A DNA stretch of 64,000 nt from Marisa cornuarietis (Eukaryota > Mollusca > Gastropoda > Architaenioglossa > Ampullariidae), in contig SMMW01000501.1 in NCBI GenBank assembly GCA_004794655.1, forward strand, positions 1 through 64,000, in the 5' to 3' direction. The notes beneath the pieces were generated by a model. The model had not been told where the DNA came from, made no database searches, and saw only the letters and a list, made by a program, of their open reading frames with translations. The first letter of the stretch is position 1; each line of letters begins with the position of its first letter. Of the stretch, positions 38,866 to 50,540 are shown one piece after another. The translations under genes were made by a program, and so were the position numbers.

Positions 38866-40634
38866 AATCGAACATACTGTATGCACTCTTCACTACACTA
38901 TCAAAGTCTTTGGTTTAGTTCAGCAGACATAATGAAGTGACGACAATTAGTCATTCTGTTTTTTGAAAAAAAAGAGAAAGAAAACCCTGTGCTCGTTCCT
39001 ACACGTGTTCGTGCTGTGCAGGCTTGTGTAAAAGACGTGTAGTGTACTGTATCAACTATATAACCGGTTACATTAATATATTATATTTATTCCTGACTGA
39101 TAGAACACCTGTCGTCTTCAGCTGAAACCGGTTTTTGTATCGGTTCTGCTCATGACTAATCAGAAACTCAGTTACCTTCATGCTTCTGTGCTCCCAGAGT
39201 TGATTCAGTTCTTGTCAAACAGCAAGAAGTAAAAGTCAAATCATTGTTGGCGACCCGTTAAACTGTCGCCGACATTTTAGTGCAGGAACTTGATGACATC
39301 ATCTACCTACGCTTTGTTGCGTCATTTTGGCTTTGACGTCACTTTGTCCTTGACACGGAAAAATAGGTATTCTAAAAATACACTCATTGTTGTTTATTAC
39401 AGTGTTTAAAATCCTTATTTATTATTGCAGTGTTTGTATTAACAGGAACCACAAAGACACTCAGAAACATCAGAACACTTTCCTTTCCAATGATACCGAG
39501 ACAGGTGACGGTTTTATACGGATTTGTTGCTTTCTGAGTATTTTGTATTACCTGTAAGGGGATGTAATAAGAAACGTGACGTCTTAATTATCTCTCTTGT
39601 AGTCCAGGGTTCGACGGTCACAAAAGTGGCACATAGGTGGCAACACTCTTGCTATTGGGACTATTATAAATATAATAAATAATTAGCACATTTGTACAGC
39701 GCCTTTTTCCAGCATCAGTCAGACTCAAGGCGCTTAAAATATAAAGACACAGACATGAGAATAATAATGGCCTCATAACAAAGAGTTCTTTGTGTTTTCA
39801 AAGTGAATGCCGTCTGCATAGATGCAGTGACAACAGCTCAGGTAGACTACCAGCGGTCCCAGGAGATGTTCATCCTGTTGGGGCAGTCGACTAAGGGACT
39901 AGTAGCTCCAGATTTTTCATAATTTTTCATTGCTGTGTCTTTTGAGGGGCATTTTAGTAACAACTCTGATTTCTGGTCGTGTTGATCTTGGAATTTCTCT
40001 TGTTTAAGTCACAGATGTGAGCTGACAGGCAGCGCAGCAGCACAAGTAGAACAAATTGCAACGAACCTTATTCACGCCTAGCTCTTGCCTATTGATTACT
40101 ACAATCAAATCGAATGACTTTCAAGTGCAAGTATATCTCTCTATCTCATATTGCATTTGCCTGTTCGTCAAACTCAAGCGAACATTAGCATCTCTGTTGT
40201 AATTTTTTTTAATACAGCCTTTGTAAGGAGCGGGGCATCCTACTCTCTTCATCACTAAACAAAACACCATTAGATAATTCTGCAGTATGGATTAAAAAAT
40301 ATTTTAAAAAATTCTTAAAAAATGTTATCTTCCGTGACATATACCTATTTTCCACACTCCTAATATCGTGGGTTAAGAAACCCCTTAATGTAATTGTTAG
40401 GTTTTGTTACGTAACTAAAGAGATCAGTCACCCAGTGACCGTGTGACATAACGAGTCAACAATCGACTCAGTTGATAGTCAAACAACCAAGTGATCATTC
40501 ATCAATGGACCGAATCAAATAAAGGTCGCCAAGTAACAAAATTAGGTGAAACTAGAACTTTCTATCGTTGCACTTGCCCCACACACTTACTAAACCAGAG
40601 TACAGATGACTAGTGATGTAGTACAGGGATGAGC
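38864..40634. other. intergenic DNA with a LINE/SINE 3'-tail fragment
   Basis: At about 39670-39745, TTAGCACATTTGTACAGCGC and AGACTCAAGGCGCTTAAAA resemble the hairpin-like 3' tail (GCGC...GCGCTT) of the L2-like LINEs at 41.9 and 62.6 kb. It may be a truncated LINE or a SINE using that tail. The rest is unassigned. Confidence 0.45.
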
Positions 40635-40975
40635 TCCAGGACCGCTAGTTATAAACCGAGGTTAAGTCGTTACCTTTGATCAACATGGTGAACTCAAGAA
40701 CAAGCGTCTTCCTTCCGATGTTATAAAGCTGTATACAGACCCCGCAGATGTTGTTTTACCCTCGGAGCAAGGGTTTATAAAGTGGTGGCTAAGGTCTCTG
40801 GGGTAAAAACAAACATGAAGTAGCGTCACCGGAGTCTTGACACTGCTTTCAGACTCAGGAAACAAGATATTTTTCCTTGAGTTCCCCATTTGGAGAAAAC
40901 GACTTATTATCACTTCGTCACGAAGGCCCTTGGAGGGACCACGTGTAATGTTAAAAATCACTTAATGTAAACAGC
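40635..40975 (+). mobile_element. fold-back MITE-like repeat, copy 3 (best copy)
   Basis: Left arm: GTTATAAACCGAGGTTAAGT, then ATGGTGAACTCAAGAACAAG. The right arm read in reverse complement gives AAGTCGTTTTCTCC, ATGGGGAACTCAAGGAAAAA and ATCTTGTTTCC. The two ends, about 90-100 bp each, are therefore imperfect inverted repeats. The central part contains GGTTTATAAAGTGGTGGC. No ORF. This is a non-autonomous fold-back element shared with 14.6, 28.4 and 46.6 kb. Confidence 0.65.
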
Positions 40976-41899
40976 TTCGCTCAACTGGCCTTGTACTCGC
41001 GAGTGCAGAGAAACAAATCCTTCGTTGAGTTCTCCTCACGCCTTGTGACTACTCGCTCCCTGTCCGACTTCCAGTGATTCATCCAGTCCATCCGGACTCT
41101 GGGCCTCGTCTTCTTATTTGTCGTAGTTTTCTTCTTTATCATCGCCACAGCTTTTTCCGCTGTCATCATACTCGAGAATGTTGAGGCTGCACGAGAAGCC
41201 GCATGGCAATGATGTGCCACCAGCGCAGTTCCCGTCTCTTGCCGACTAGCATCCGCGGACTGGAGCTGATTCACCGCTCGTGTCCTCACTCTGGGCAATA
41301 ATCAACTTCAGCTGGAGATAAGAGTCGATGGCGAATGAATCTGTTTATTCTCCATACGTCACTCGCCAGCCTTGTCAGCTGAACATGCAGACCGCTTGTT
41401 GCAAGAAATCCGACGATAGTGAAATACTTCTCTGCGAAATGCTTCGCATCGGGTATTAATTATAAGCGTATGACCTTAGTAGTTATTTATGTATCTTCAT
41501 TGGCTTCCTTTGCTAAGCAACTGTTGTTATATTATTTAACAATATTGCAAGCGTTAAAGAGCGATATTCGCAAATATAATCGTGCCTCATAATTTCTTTA
41601 GATGCTCCAGTGCAATCACAGGGCTGCTCTACTTTTGCTGTTCGTCTGTGCCGGAGAAATTTCGTGATGTTGTAAGACAATGTATTGACATGAGACGAAA
41701 GCTTCATTCGATTGTTTGTCTTTCATGCCTTGAAGTCCTTGCGTTATCTCGCTACACTTTACTTATGATGCCTGCAAAACCAGTCAACTCTTAGTAATCA
41801 ACTTCTACATTCCTGATTCGTCTCATAAACTGCTTGGCTATCTCTTGTCATTGAAATGGGTTAAATAGCTCCCAGGGAGGTACAGTCATGGCTCATGGC
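40976..41899. other. intergenic DNA without recognised gene
   Basis: A minus-strand frame at 40981-41298 (105 residues, basic, starting PRVRTRAVNQLQ) has no motif I recognise and no homologue in the window. It is left unassigned. Confidence 0.4.
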
Positions 41900-42151
41900 T
41901 TCCGAGCGTGATAATAATAATAATAATAGTGAAGATTTGTATAGTGCATATTCACACTCGTAGAGAGCATGCTCTTAGCGCTTAAAACGGGGAAGAGACG
42001 TGGACTAAGTAGATACAGAACACAGGGGACGAAAGAAAACGACAGTACTGACAAAAACAGAAAACAAAAGGCATCAAGTAACAGGAACAGAGAAAAATAG
42101 TGATGGGTAAAGTAGCAAGAGGGAAGGGGGGGTAAGGAGTAGCATTGTGGA

Positions 42152-44035
42152 CTAGGAGTAGTGCTCAAGGAAGAGGTGCGTTTTCAGTGCAGATTTGAAG
42201 GATTCAATTGTAGGAAGGTGGCGGATATGGAAAGGAAGAGAGTTCCATTGTTTTGCAGCACAGTAGCCAAAAGTCCTGTGACCATATGTTGTTGTTCTGG
42301 TGACAGGAACAGTCAGAGTACGGTTGTCAGAGGAAGAGCGGAGTTGTCTGGCCGGAGAGTAAGGGATGAGAAGTTCAGAGAAATAGTCAGGACAGGAGCC
42401 TGCAAAGAAATTAAAACACAGCACAGACAGTTTGTACTGAATGCGAGAACGGACGGGTAGCCAATGTAGGAAACGAAGGAGAGGAATGACATGGTCCCGT
42501 TTCCTTGCTCTAAGTACCAGACGTGCAGCGGAGTTCTGTACTCTCTGGAGTTTCTGAATGAGGGATGAGGGGCAGCCTGCCAGCAAGGAGTTGCAGTAGT
42601 CAAGTCGTGAAAGAACAAACGCACAGACAAGAGTGTTGGTAGCGCGTGTAGAGAGAAAGTGACGGATGGCACTGATCTTACGGAGCTCATAGTAGGCAGA
42701 CTGACACACAACTGTAACATGTTTATCAAGGGTCATGTCTGCGGTGACAATAAATCCCAGATTCCTAACAGATGTCGTGAAGGTGATGTTGCGGTCGCCC
42801 ACCTTGATGTGATTGGGCAGACTGACTAGTAAAGGTTGATGTCTTCTTCTATGGCACAAGAGGGGTTCCGTTTTATCTACATTTAGTTTAAGCTTGTTTT
42901 TTACCATCCAGCCCTTGACATCACTAATACAAGCTTCTAGAGAGCTAATAGCAGAGTGAGACTCAGCCAGTGGAATAGAACAGTAAAGCTGCGTGTCATC
43001 TGCATAGGACTGATGAGACACCTGGTGAGACCAGATGCAAGATGAAAGTGGTTTAGTATACAGGATGAACAGAACTGGGCCAAGTACTGAGCCTTGGGGA
43101 ACGCCACAGAAAAGTGAAGCAGGGCGAGATATCTGACCATCAACTACCACAGTCTGGCTCTTATCAGTGAGATAGGAGTTGAACCATGTGAGGGCAGGTC
43201 CAGAAATCCCGTAGAGGGTGTGGAGTCTGTGAAGAAGCAGAGAGTGGTCTATAGTGTCAAATGCAGCAGATAGGTCCAGTAGGGTTAATGGAGAGACATC
43301 ATCACTGTCAAGAGCAGATAATATATCTGTTGTTAATTTAATAAGAGTGGTCTCAGTGCTGTGGAAAGGTCTATATGCCGACTGAGCTTGTGGAAGAAGA
43401 TTGTGGTCTTGTAAATAGGCCCAGAGCTGTGTCAAAACTATTTTCTCTATGATCTTAGAGAGAAACGTCAAGTTGGAGACTGGAAGTAGAGTATCTAGGC
43501 ACTCGAGCAGAAGGCTTGTGGGCATCGGATCTAACTCGCAGGTTGTTGCTTTAGCTTTTAGGATAACCGCTTTCACATCGGTCTCAGAGACTGGTAGGAA
43601 CTTGGACATGGAGTATCCTGGGAGGACATCACAGGAGATGCTGTCAAGCGCCGACGCCGAGTCTAATGATGATCGAATGTCCGATATTTTGCTGGTGAAA
43701 TAATCACTAAAAACTTGCGGCAGCAGTGAAGCAGGGTAGGCAGTGGGCAGTGGTGTTGCTGTACGAGATCCAGTCATTTTATTGCAAATGGCAAAAAGCT
43801 TTTTGGAGGAGGTGCAATTAATTATTTGGCCCTGAAGATATGATGCTTTAGCCTCATAAATGCATTTTGCAACGCTTCGCTTTGCAGCATTGTAAATTTC
43901 TTTGTGGATGGCGAGTCCAGTCTTCCGCCAAACACGTTCAGCTCGCCGGCGCGTGCGCTTCAGGTCACGGAGTTCAACGCGGATGAGTGAATACCAAGGC
44001 GCACATTTAGACTGGCGCATCAGACGTCGAGACAC
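42152..44035 (-). CDS. LINE reverse transcriptase part
   Basis: 627 open residues. [20 protein letters not shown] leads into the first RT aspartate, [37 protein letters not shown] and catalytic [11 protein letters not shown] follow. The C-terminal end reads FGYCAAKQWNSLPFHIRHLP and FKSALKTHLFLEHYS, usual for CR1/L2 relatives. It is open throughout but cut off from the endonuclease by the solo LTR and a frameshift near 44025, so the element is probably inactive. Confidence 0.93.
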   Translation of the reverse strand: MSRRLMRQSKCAPWYSLIRVELRDLKRTRRRAERVWRKTGLAIHKEIYNAAKRSVAKCIYEAKASYLQGQIINCTSSKKLFAICNKMTGSRTATPLPTAYPASLLPQVFSDYFTSKISDIRSSLDSASALDSISCDVLPGYSMSKFLPVSETDVKAVILKAKATTCELDPMPTSLLLECLDTLLPVSNLTFLSKIIEKIVLTQLWAYLQDHNLLPQAQSAYRPFHSTETTLIKLTTDILSALDSDDVSPLTLLDLSAAFDTIDHSLLLHRLHTLYGISGPALTWFNSYLTDKSQTVVVDGQISRPASLFCGVPQGSVLGPVLFILYTKPLSSCIWSHQVSHQSYADDTQLYCSIPLAESHSAISSLEACISDVKGWMVKNKLKLNVDKTEPLLCHRRRHQPLLVSLPNHIKVGDRNITFTTSVRNLGFIVTADMTLDKHVTVVCQSAYYELRKISAIRHFLSTRATNTLVCAFVLSRLDYCNSLLAGCPSSLIQKLQRVQNSAARLVLRARKRDHVIPLLRFLHWLPVRSRIQYKLSVLCFNFFAGSCPDYFSELLIPYSPARQLRSSSDNRTLTVPVTRTTTYGHRTFGYCAAKQWNSLPFHIRHLPTIESFKSALKTHLFLEHYS

Positions 44036-44136
44036 TGGGTCACGTGGTCATCAACTACTCTACGCAAAACACAGTCAAGTTGCTCGGCAGAGGGTGGTTG
44101 GAGGAGCTCCATCTGCAGCTGTGCTTTGAATGCTAG

Positions 44137-44572
44137 TGTTACGAATGAAATGTTTAGTAGGTCAGGGTCGATCCTAGCGAGCGCGTGAGCAAGTGTGAAT
44201 GACGTGAGCATCGGTGAATGACGCAAGTCTGGATGAATGACGCAAGCTTTGAGGTCAAATGTTGGAGCAAGAGAGCGCATGTGTAAGGATTAGTGTGATC
44301 AGTGAGAGATAGAGAGAAGGTGTAGTGAGAGTATTGCAGGCCTGTGTCGCCGTTTAGTGTCACGGTTTTGGACGGCGTGTGTCGCCACTGTGGTTACTTA
44401 GGTTTTAGGGTAGACGCGTGTTGCTGTTTTTAGCATTACTGGTTTTGAAATTGTGAGTTATTATATTTGTTTTTATAACGAAACATTCGGAGTTCCCTGT
44501 TGAAGTTGACACTGTCAGATTCTGAACGCAACGAGCTATTAACGGTCGTTTACCAAGACCCGTTAGTTAACA
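44137..44572. repeat. solo LTR (436 bp) nested in the LINE
   Basis: The LINE copy at 17.3 kb runs straight through this point, so 44137-44572 is an insertion. It begins TGTTACGAAT and ends TTAGTTAACA, the TG...CA form of an LTR. It is flanked by 5-bp duplications GCTAG (44132-44136 and 44573-44577). No gag or pol lies inside, so it is a solo LTR left by LTR-LTR recombination. It does not match the LTR of the Ty3/gypsy element at 23.4 kb. Confidence 0.88.
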
Positions 44573-45909
44573 GCTAGTCTATCCACATTTCGTAATGAGC
44601 GAGTGGATCTAAAAACTGGAGCCGATGATGGGCATTTGCGATCACGTTCGATCAGTACACAGTAGTGGTCAGATGAAAGATCGTGGGAAACATCAACTGA
44701 CTGCACTAAGTGGTCATCAGGTCGATGTATGACCCAGTCCAGGATGTGATCTCTTTTGTGTGTTGGCTGCGACACGGACTGTACGAGACGAAAGGTGTGC
44801 AACATTTCAGACATTTTGACAGTGTCAGGGTGAGAACTGTTGTCGAAGTGCACATTAACATCTCCGAGGAGTATGGCGGGTCCAATTAGTGCATGGCTAT
44901 AATCCAAGAGATCATGGAATTCCGAGAAAAATGTAGAGGCTGTAAGTTTGTTCCTTGCACTAGGAGGAGGTCTGTAGATGCAGAGCAGGTGCATCGAGCA
45001 ATGAGGAGCCGAAGAGGAGACTTGTACAAATTCAAAAGACGTGTGAGGGAACGATACGGCAGTAGTAACAGACAGGTACTTGGCAAGTGATGATCTGTAG
45101 ATTATAGCAATACCACCACCACGTGTAGGGCGGGGGAAAGATTTCAGGCAGTAGCCAACTGGAGTAAGATCGACACACACGCTCTCGTCGCCATGATGTT
45201 TAAGCCACGTCTCGGTGATGATGAAAATATCAAGGCGGCGGTCTGTCACAAATTCTACTATTTCAACTCGCTTCAGTGACTGTTGTGCGGACGATACCGA
45301 CTGAGCGTTGAAAAGCCCAACATGGAGGCGAGTGTTCAGTTGTCGTGTGCGCGAAACTTGGGCGACTACTGATTTCAGGCGATCATGTTGGTTTGGTCGC
45401 CGAGATGTAAAGTTATTTGACCCAGTTGGTCGGTCGTGTTTCCGGCTGGTGTTACTGGTGGTTATGTCAACTGGTTCACTTTGATCACGGCGATCCTGGT
45501 GTCGCCGACGACCGCCACGGAACGGGCGGCGTTTTCTCTTTCGAGAAATGTCACAGTGGCTATGAATGTTCAAAGTACGAAGCACGGTGCAAAGCGCTAA
45601 TGAGCGATCAGAAGTCTTAAACCTCAGTGATATAAGTTCCTGCCTACCGTAGGTAATTTTCTTGTACGGGAACGCGCTGGGGTGGCTGCGTCGTCCTGTC
45701 TGGTGCGTTGAGAGTGTCGAAGCAAAGGCCGGCAGAGAGGTTCGGTAGCCATGTTGGAGCACATGGTGTAGTAGGCAGAAGAAAGTCCAGCAAAGAAAAC
45801 TTTGAAAACGTCCTTCTTCCACGAGCGAACAATCCACAAACATTCCAGAGTAGATGTTTTCAAATAAGAAAGCAGAAGATGTAGAGCACATGAGAGAAAG
45901 ATCAGTCAA
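44563..45909 (-). pseudogene. LINE endonuclease part
   Basis: This frame contains the apurinic-type endonuclease: HVGLFNAQSVSSAQQSLKRV, DIFIITETWLKHHGDESV, RPTRGGGIAIIYRS, LLCIYRPPPSARNKLT, ILLGDVNVHFDNSSHPDT and the final DLSSDHYCVLIE (SDH motif). Catalytic N, E, D and SDH positions are present. It runs into the solo LTR and stops there, so it no longer joins the RT. Confidence 0.9.
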
Positions 45910-46589
45910 TCACAGTGAAATACATATAATTTGTAGAGCTGCCCCATCAAGCACATGATGCGACAAGGGCAGGTAACTCTTCAGGCACCAGCCTGTTACT
46001 AGTATACTGTTCACTTTCTACAACCTTTGCTTCCGCGCGCGCCTGTATTTGTTCTGTGTGTTTTATGAATATGTGTGTTCATGTGTACATAATCATTTTA
46101 TAAAAGGTACGCATTCAAGTATGTGCGCATGCGCGCACGTGTGTAGCGACTGTGTGAACGAGAGACGAGTGAGCAGTCTTTGTAAATAAATACCACTGCT
46201 GGATGGTCAATTCGAAAACATTCAAAATACTTGAAATAAACCTGTCTTTGCTGAGTCAATGCTGCTGTAAATAATGTGCTATACACCCGTGTTGTGTATT
46301 GTAAGATTAATTACTATAAATAAACTCAACCTGCTACAAAATGTTTTAGAACTCGAAGAGAATGGTTGCGTACTTAAACGAACATCACGTGTACAGTCGG
46401 GTCTCCTGATTCGAGGTACAGTCGATCATCTGTCGGGTTACAGCTCGAGTCAGCTACAGATTGTAAAAAATGTGGTCTGATCTTTTCAGGGTAGATTGGG
46501 GGATTCCCCTGCTCTTTGTCTCTGACACATTCTACTGCCCCTCCTTCAATGTTCAACTCGTGCTGCTTTCTCAAATCCCAATTGCTTCA
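45910..46589. other. intergenic DNA without visible gene
   Basis: No ORF with recognisable domain. A few CG-rich words (GCGCGCGCC) near 46036. Confidence 0.5.
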
Positions 46590-46780
46590 AGGCAAACTGC
46601 TGGGGCCCTAGTCATGAAGCGTGAGCAAGTCGTTTCCCTAGGGGCAGCCTGGTGAAGTCAAGGAAACACGTCTTGTTCTCGTAGTTACAGCTCGATCCCC
46701 AGACCTCGCCCATGTTACTTTGTGTTTCTTTACAATTGCTTGATTACTACGACTCCAAGGGTAAGACATCTGCTGGATCT
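46590..46780 (-). mobile_element. fold-back MITE-like repeat, copy 4 (reverse orientation)
   Basis: Reverse complement gives CAGATGTCTTACCCTTGGAG, AACAAGACGTGTTTCCTTGA and GGGAAACGACTTGCTCACGC, then TTCATGACTAGGGCCCC. This aligns with the middle and right part of the copy at 40.6 kb in the same order. Confidence 0.6.
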
Positions 46781-48032
46781 GGCCACAGGACGCAATTTTA
46801 CAAATTCGCAAACGTCGCCTGTCCTCTCGTTTTCCATGTCGCCCCAGTGCAAAGTCTTGCCCTCGTCATATCTACGGCCCCAGGGGTGGCGGGGCAGGCA
46901 TGTGGGTGAGGCTGCCAGGGCCTTGCGTAAGGTTATTATTAAGGGGAGCCATTCTACATCGTATAGCTGTCGTTGTCAGCCTGCATGTCAATACAGATTG
47001 TACTTCAAAAGCAGAAGGAAGTCCCAGCAGTGTACTGGTTGGCGACCGGAGATTATGTGAAGATTTTGTATGGCGTCAGTAAACGCGGACAGACAGTCAC
47101 GTGAGTACTGTATCACAGTTTTGATACAGGCGCATTATTGTTGCTGCACTCTTACTGTTATATCATTCATGTAAGTCACTGTTAGATCAGAGTTTGTGTT
47201 TGTGTGAAGCAACTCATCTCAATGGATTCAATTGAACTGACATTTTGTATTTATTCTCCCTATATATGACTATGGTGATTGTGTTCTGTAAGTACCCGGC
47301 ACTTCAGGTCGCCATTACTCAAGGCACATAGTGACTCTAGTCTGTCACATGCACTTGGGTGTTTCTTGTACAAGATTACACTGATATGTATGAGTGTGTG
47401 CCTCAGGATACCACCAGAACATTGCGTAGTCATTTGAGGAGACACACGTGTGTGTATGTGTGTGTGCGTATGTGTGCGCGCGCGTGTGCGTTCTTATTCT
47501 TTTGCATCTACTGTGTTTTGATTCTATTTTTGTATATTTAGGCGTAGCCTCTAAATGTTATCATAATTCCCGGAAGACGGTCCTGTAGCCTACTCGATAA
47601 ATATCGTTACATTCAAGTGTTCGTCAATGTATCAATAATATATAAGTTACAAACCTCTCTAGACTGGCGTAGACTTTATCAGCAGCCAAGTAACCTTCAA
47701 GGGTCCCTGCCGTTAAATGCCCTCCCTAGAGTAAACAACCATTGTAATCAGACTTTATTATTAAAAAAGGTTCTCTTTCTCTCTAAGAGAGAGAGAGTGA
47801 TGTCCCTTGGCCTAACTGGCTGGAGGTGACAAGCTCTCTGTCCTTTTGTCTCGTCCTTGGATGTACGTCGAGCTTTGGTTTCTTCTTCTCCCCTGTGATG
47901 TTTGCAGTGCCGTGTACCTTCATTATAGAATGTTCTTCAGTTCTTGTGCTCCATCATTTCGTTGCAACAGACATTTTCTTCCACTAACGGCTTCTGTCTC
48001 CTGTTCTTCGTTCTGCCATCTTGCTTTGAGTT
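46781..48032. other. intergenic DNA without visible gene
   Basis: A (TG)n/(GC)n patch is at 47446-47490. No motif recognised. Confidence 0.5.
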
Positions 48033-48246
48033 TTGACTGTACATGATTCTGCGCCTCCTTCACTTTTAACTGTTTCTGGCATTGTGGACCATTGTGGACC
48101 ATACCGTGTTCTATTTTTAATTTATGAACCACGTATGTTGCTACATGTTCTGTGGATTAGATTCTGGATCTATGCGCTTGAGCGATGTCGTCTGCTGACA
48201 GATGTGTTCGTGTCATTCTGTATCCGTGCGTGTAACTGGATGATTG

Positions 48247-48539
48247 TAACTTCGCTTCGTCAGTGCCAGGACTGTGCTCTGTTCACAACCAAAGGGACGC
48301 TGGCAAAACTTGAGCAGATGAAAGAAGAGGGTCTGGCCTCCTCACCACAACAGAATTTGGATGTCCAGGAACTCTTGGCGGATGTCTGCGAAACTGTCCG
48401 GGACTCATGCCTCGACCTCGTCTTGGGTTTGAAGGTCAACCTTCTGTGCGACACGACCCTGGAAAAGATGCGACATCTACGACTTGCCTCTGGTGAACCA
48501 TCCCGCGTGAAATTCACGTGCATGCGGAACTGTTCATGA
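48247..48539 (+). CDS. unrecognised ORF, possible exon or pseudogene
   Basis: The open frame from about 48033 includes a more protein-like second half: CQDCALFTTKGTLAKLEQMK, LDVQELLADVCETVRDSC and LDLVLGLKVNLLC. It stops at 48539. The next 120 bases stay open in the same frame after the stop (ILNKVKFITEQQKSLPGM, then IPDSFVEELVTCKQHFRP), as if one stop interrupted a longer coding segment. I do not recognise a family and cannot define splice sites. It could be the relic of a gene or a single exon of an unknown one. Confidence 0.3.
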
Positions 48540-48669
48540 CAGCGCTTGAGGTGCAACCTGAGAGATATTTTGAACAAAGTCAAGTTTATAACAGAACAGC
48601 AGAAATCGTTGCCTGGGATGATTCCAGATTCATTTGTTGAAGAGCTGGTAACTTGCAAACAGCACTTTC

Positions 48670-50114
48670 GGCCCTAGACATGTAAAGTAGGTCTAATGTG
48701 TCTCAGTTTTAAATCTATTGCAGGAAACTTATTTATAGTGATAGAAAAATCGTTTGCATAAAATTTAATTTTCTGTAGACCCCATTGGTTTTTATGATTA
48801 ATTTCCTATCGCATGCCCTCTGGGGTCGGGAACTTCGCGTCTTAGAAACAGTTTCTTAAAGCGATTTTTGCTGAGCAGTCTGACTAGCCTGTAACTGTTA
48901 CTTCGTTGTACAGGACCGTACATCTTAATAAACACAGGCTGCTTGTAAATTTGCCGAACACTGAATTTTCGTTAACTTTCCGATTTGCACATTGCATATT
49001 GCACGTCTGTCTTTAATATGTACTGACTGCACGGGCTTGAGTGTTTAGATCATTGACAGTCGGTTTACTGGCTCTAGAGAAAGGAAAATATATGTTTGGG
49101 TGACATCTGATCACAAAATCTAACAAAATCTTTATATAATACAATAATTTATAAGGAAATTATAGAAAAATTCTAATTAATTGAGAAACATGAAAGGATA
49201 TAAAAGTTTACATTTTTATATATTACACAAAGGAAGCTTATAAAGCGAGATATTGAAGACCTGGTGTCCAAGGCTTTAAGAGAGAACCTAGCCAAGAACG
49301 ACTAGGAATGAATGTTTGCTGTTTATGTGCCTGTGTGGACCTTGACTGAAATAAAGTCATGTGTATTTTATGCTGTTTATAATGTGAATAACAAGTTTGT
49401 CATTGCGTCTGACAGAATTTATCACTGATCTGCTAGTACAGTATTTTGAAAGTTGTCTGTCAAAAATAAAAATAGACACAAAAAAACCAAGCAAGAGAAA
49501 CTGATATCCTAAGAACTCACATGCCATAAGATGAAATGTACGTCCGCGCACGCGCACGCGCACACACACATATACACGCACCCCCACACACCAACGCTTC
49601 ACTGATTAAATGTGCAGTCATTCCTATATTTGTCTTTAGAAATTATTTTTTAATTATTAGTTCCATGGAAAACTACAGAGAAAACTAACTTTAAGTTTAA
49701 TGAAGAAGTTTGAAGTTTCAGCTTTTCAACAAACAAAAACCATCCTGACAGGACCAAGACGAGGGTCATAGTTACATTCGATTCGGAGAGACTAGGTGCC
49801 GCTCCCCCTCGTCGTAGACAAACCAACATGACCAAAGAGTGTCCGTTTAACGAATCTATACGAATAGATTTTTTTTTATTTTGTCATTAGTAGAAAAACA
49901 GATCGCTTGTCTGTTTCAGTGTGGAAGTGACATTCGCACAGTCCAAGGGAGGCAATTAGTGTCAACTACACTTTCGAAAAGATATCAGTTACTTCCCATA
50001 CTTGTTTATTTTGTACGTGTGACAGTCTCCAGTTCTCACTACATTATGTGACACTTTCTCCGGACGATTATGAAATTCGCTGTCGAGCGAGCCAACAGGT
50101 GGGAAAATGTTTAA

Positions 50115-50117
<3 letters not shown>
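48670..50117. other. intergenic DNA without visible gene
   Basis: AT-rich, no domain or repeat of note. A short (CA)n/(CG) tract lies at 49548-49590. Confidence 0.5.

Positions 50118-50164
<47 letters not shown>
50118..50164. repeat. (GT)n microsatellite
   Basis: About 23 GT units, followed by GTAGACTGAACG. Confidence 0.95.
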
Positions 50165-50167
<3 letters not shown>

Positions 50168-50187
50168 CTGAACGAGCTGTTTACACA

Positions 50188-50540
50188 TGATAGCCGGCTA
50201 GACAATCCATCTCATAAACACTAGTGTCGTCATTAGCAAGAAATCTTGTAACCTTTCACCTGAAACTTATGAGATCGTTAGCCAATCAATCACCAAAGAT
50301 GATTTTACAGAGATCTTTAAATCGTACAGGAACTCCAGCCTCATTAACACTCATAGTTACTGATGCGGTTGCACAACGATACATTCACACTCAACACTTA
50401 TACAGTCACACTATTACATCACACTACACGTTACATTCACACTATTACATCGCATGATAGCCGGCTAGACAATCCATCTCATAACCACTAGTGTAGTTAT
50501 TAGCAAGAAAGCTTGTAACCTTTCAGCTGAAGCTTATGTG
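50188..50540. repeat. 88-bp direct duplication
   Basis: ATGATAGCCGGCTAGACAAT at 50188 recurs at 50454. Similarity continues for about 88 bp, through CACTAGTGT...TTAGCAAGAAA and CTTGTAACCTTTCA, to about 50276 and 50540. A tract of CACACTATTACATC-type repeats lies between. Confidence 0.85.

Larger units (their letters stand above)
41905..45909 (-). mobile_element. L2/CR1-like LINE, nearly complete, interrupted by a solo LTR
   Basis: Reads on the minus strand from about 45.9 kb to a (ATT)n-type tail at 41912-41928. It has one ORF with an endonuclease domain then an RT domain, broken by a 436-bp solo LTR at 44137-44572 and by one frameshift near 44025. Two other copies (16.0-17.4 kb and 62.5-64 kb) confirm the family. 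The 5' end is not defined. It lies between the divergent REJ and MACPF genes. Confidence 0.92.

Noticed and set aside
40981..41298. Minus-strand basic ORF of 105 residues
   Set aside because: No motif, no repeat relatives in the window, no splice context; may be chance.
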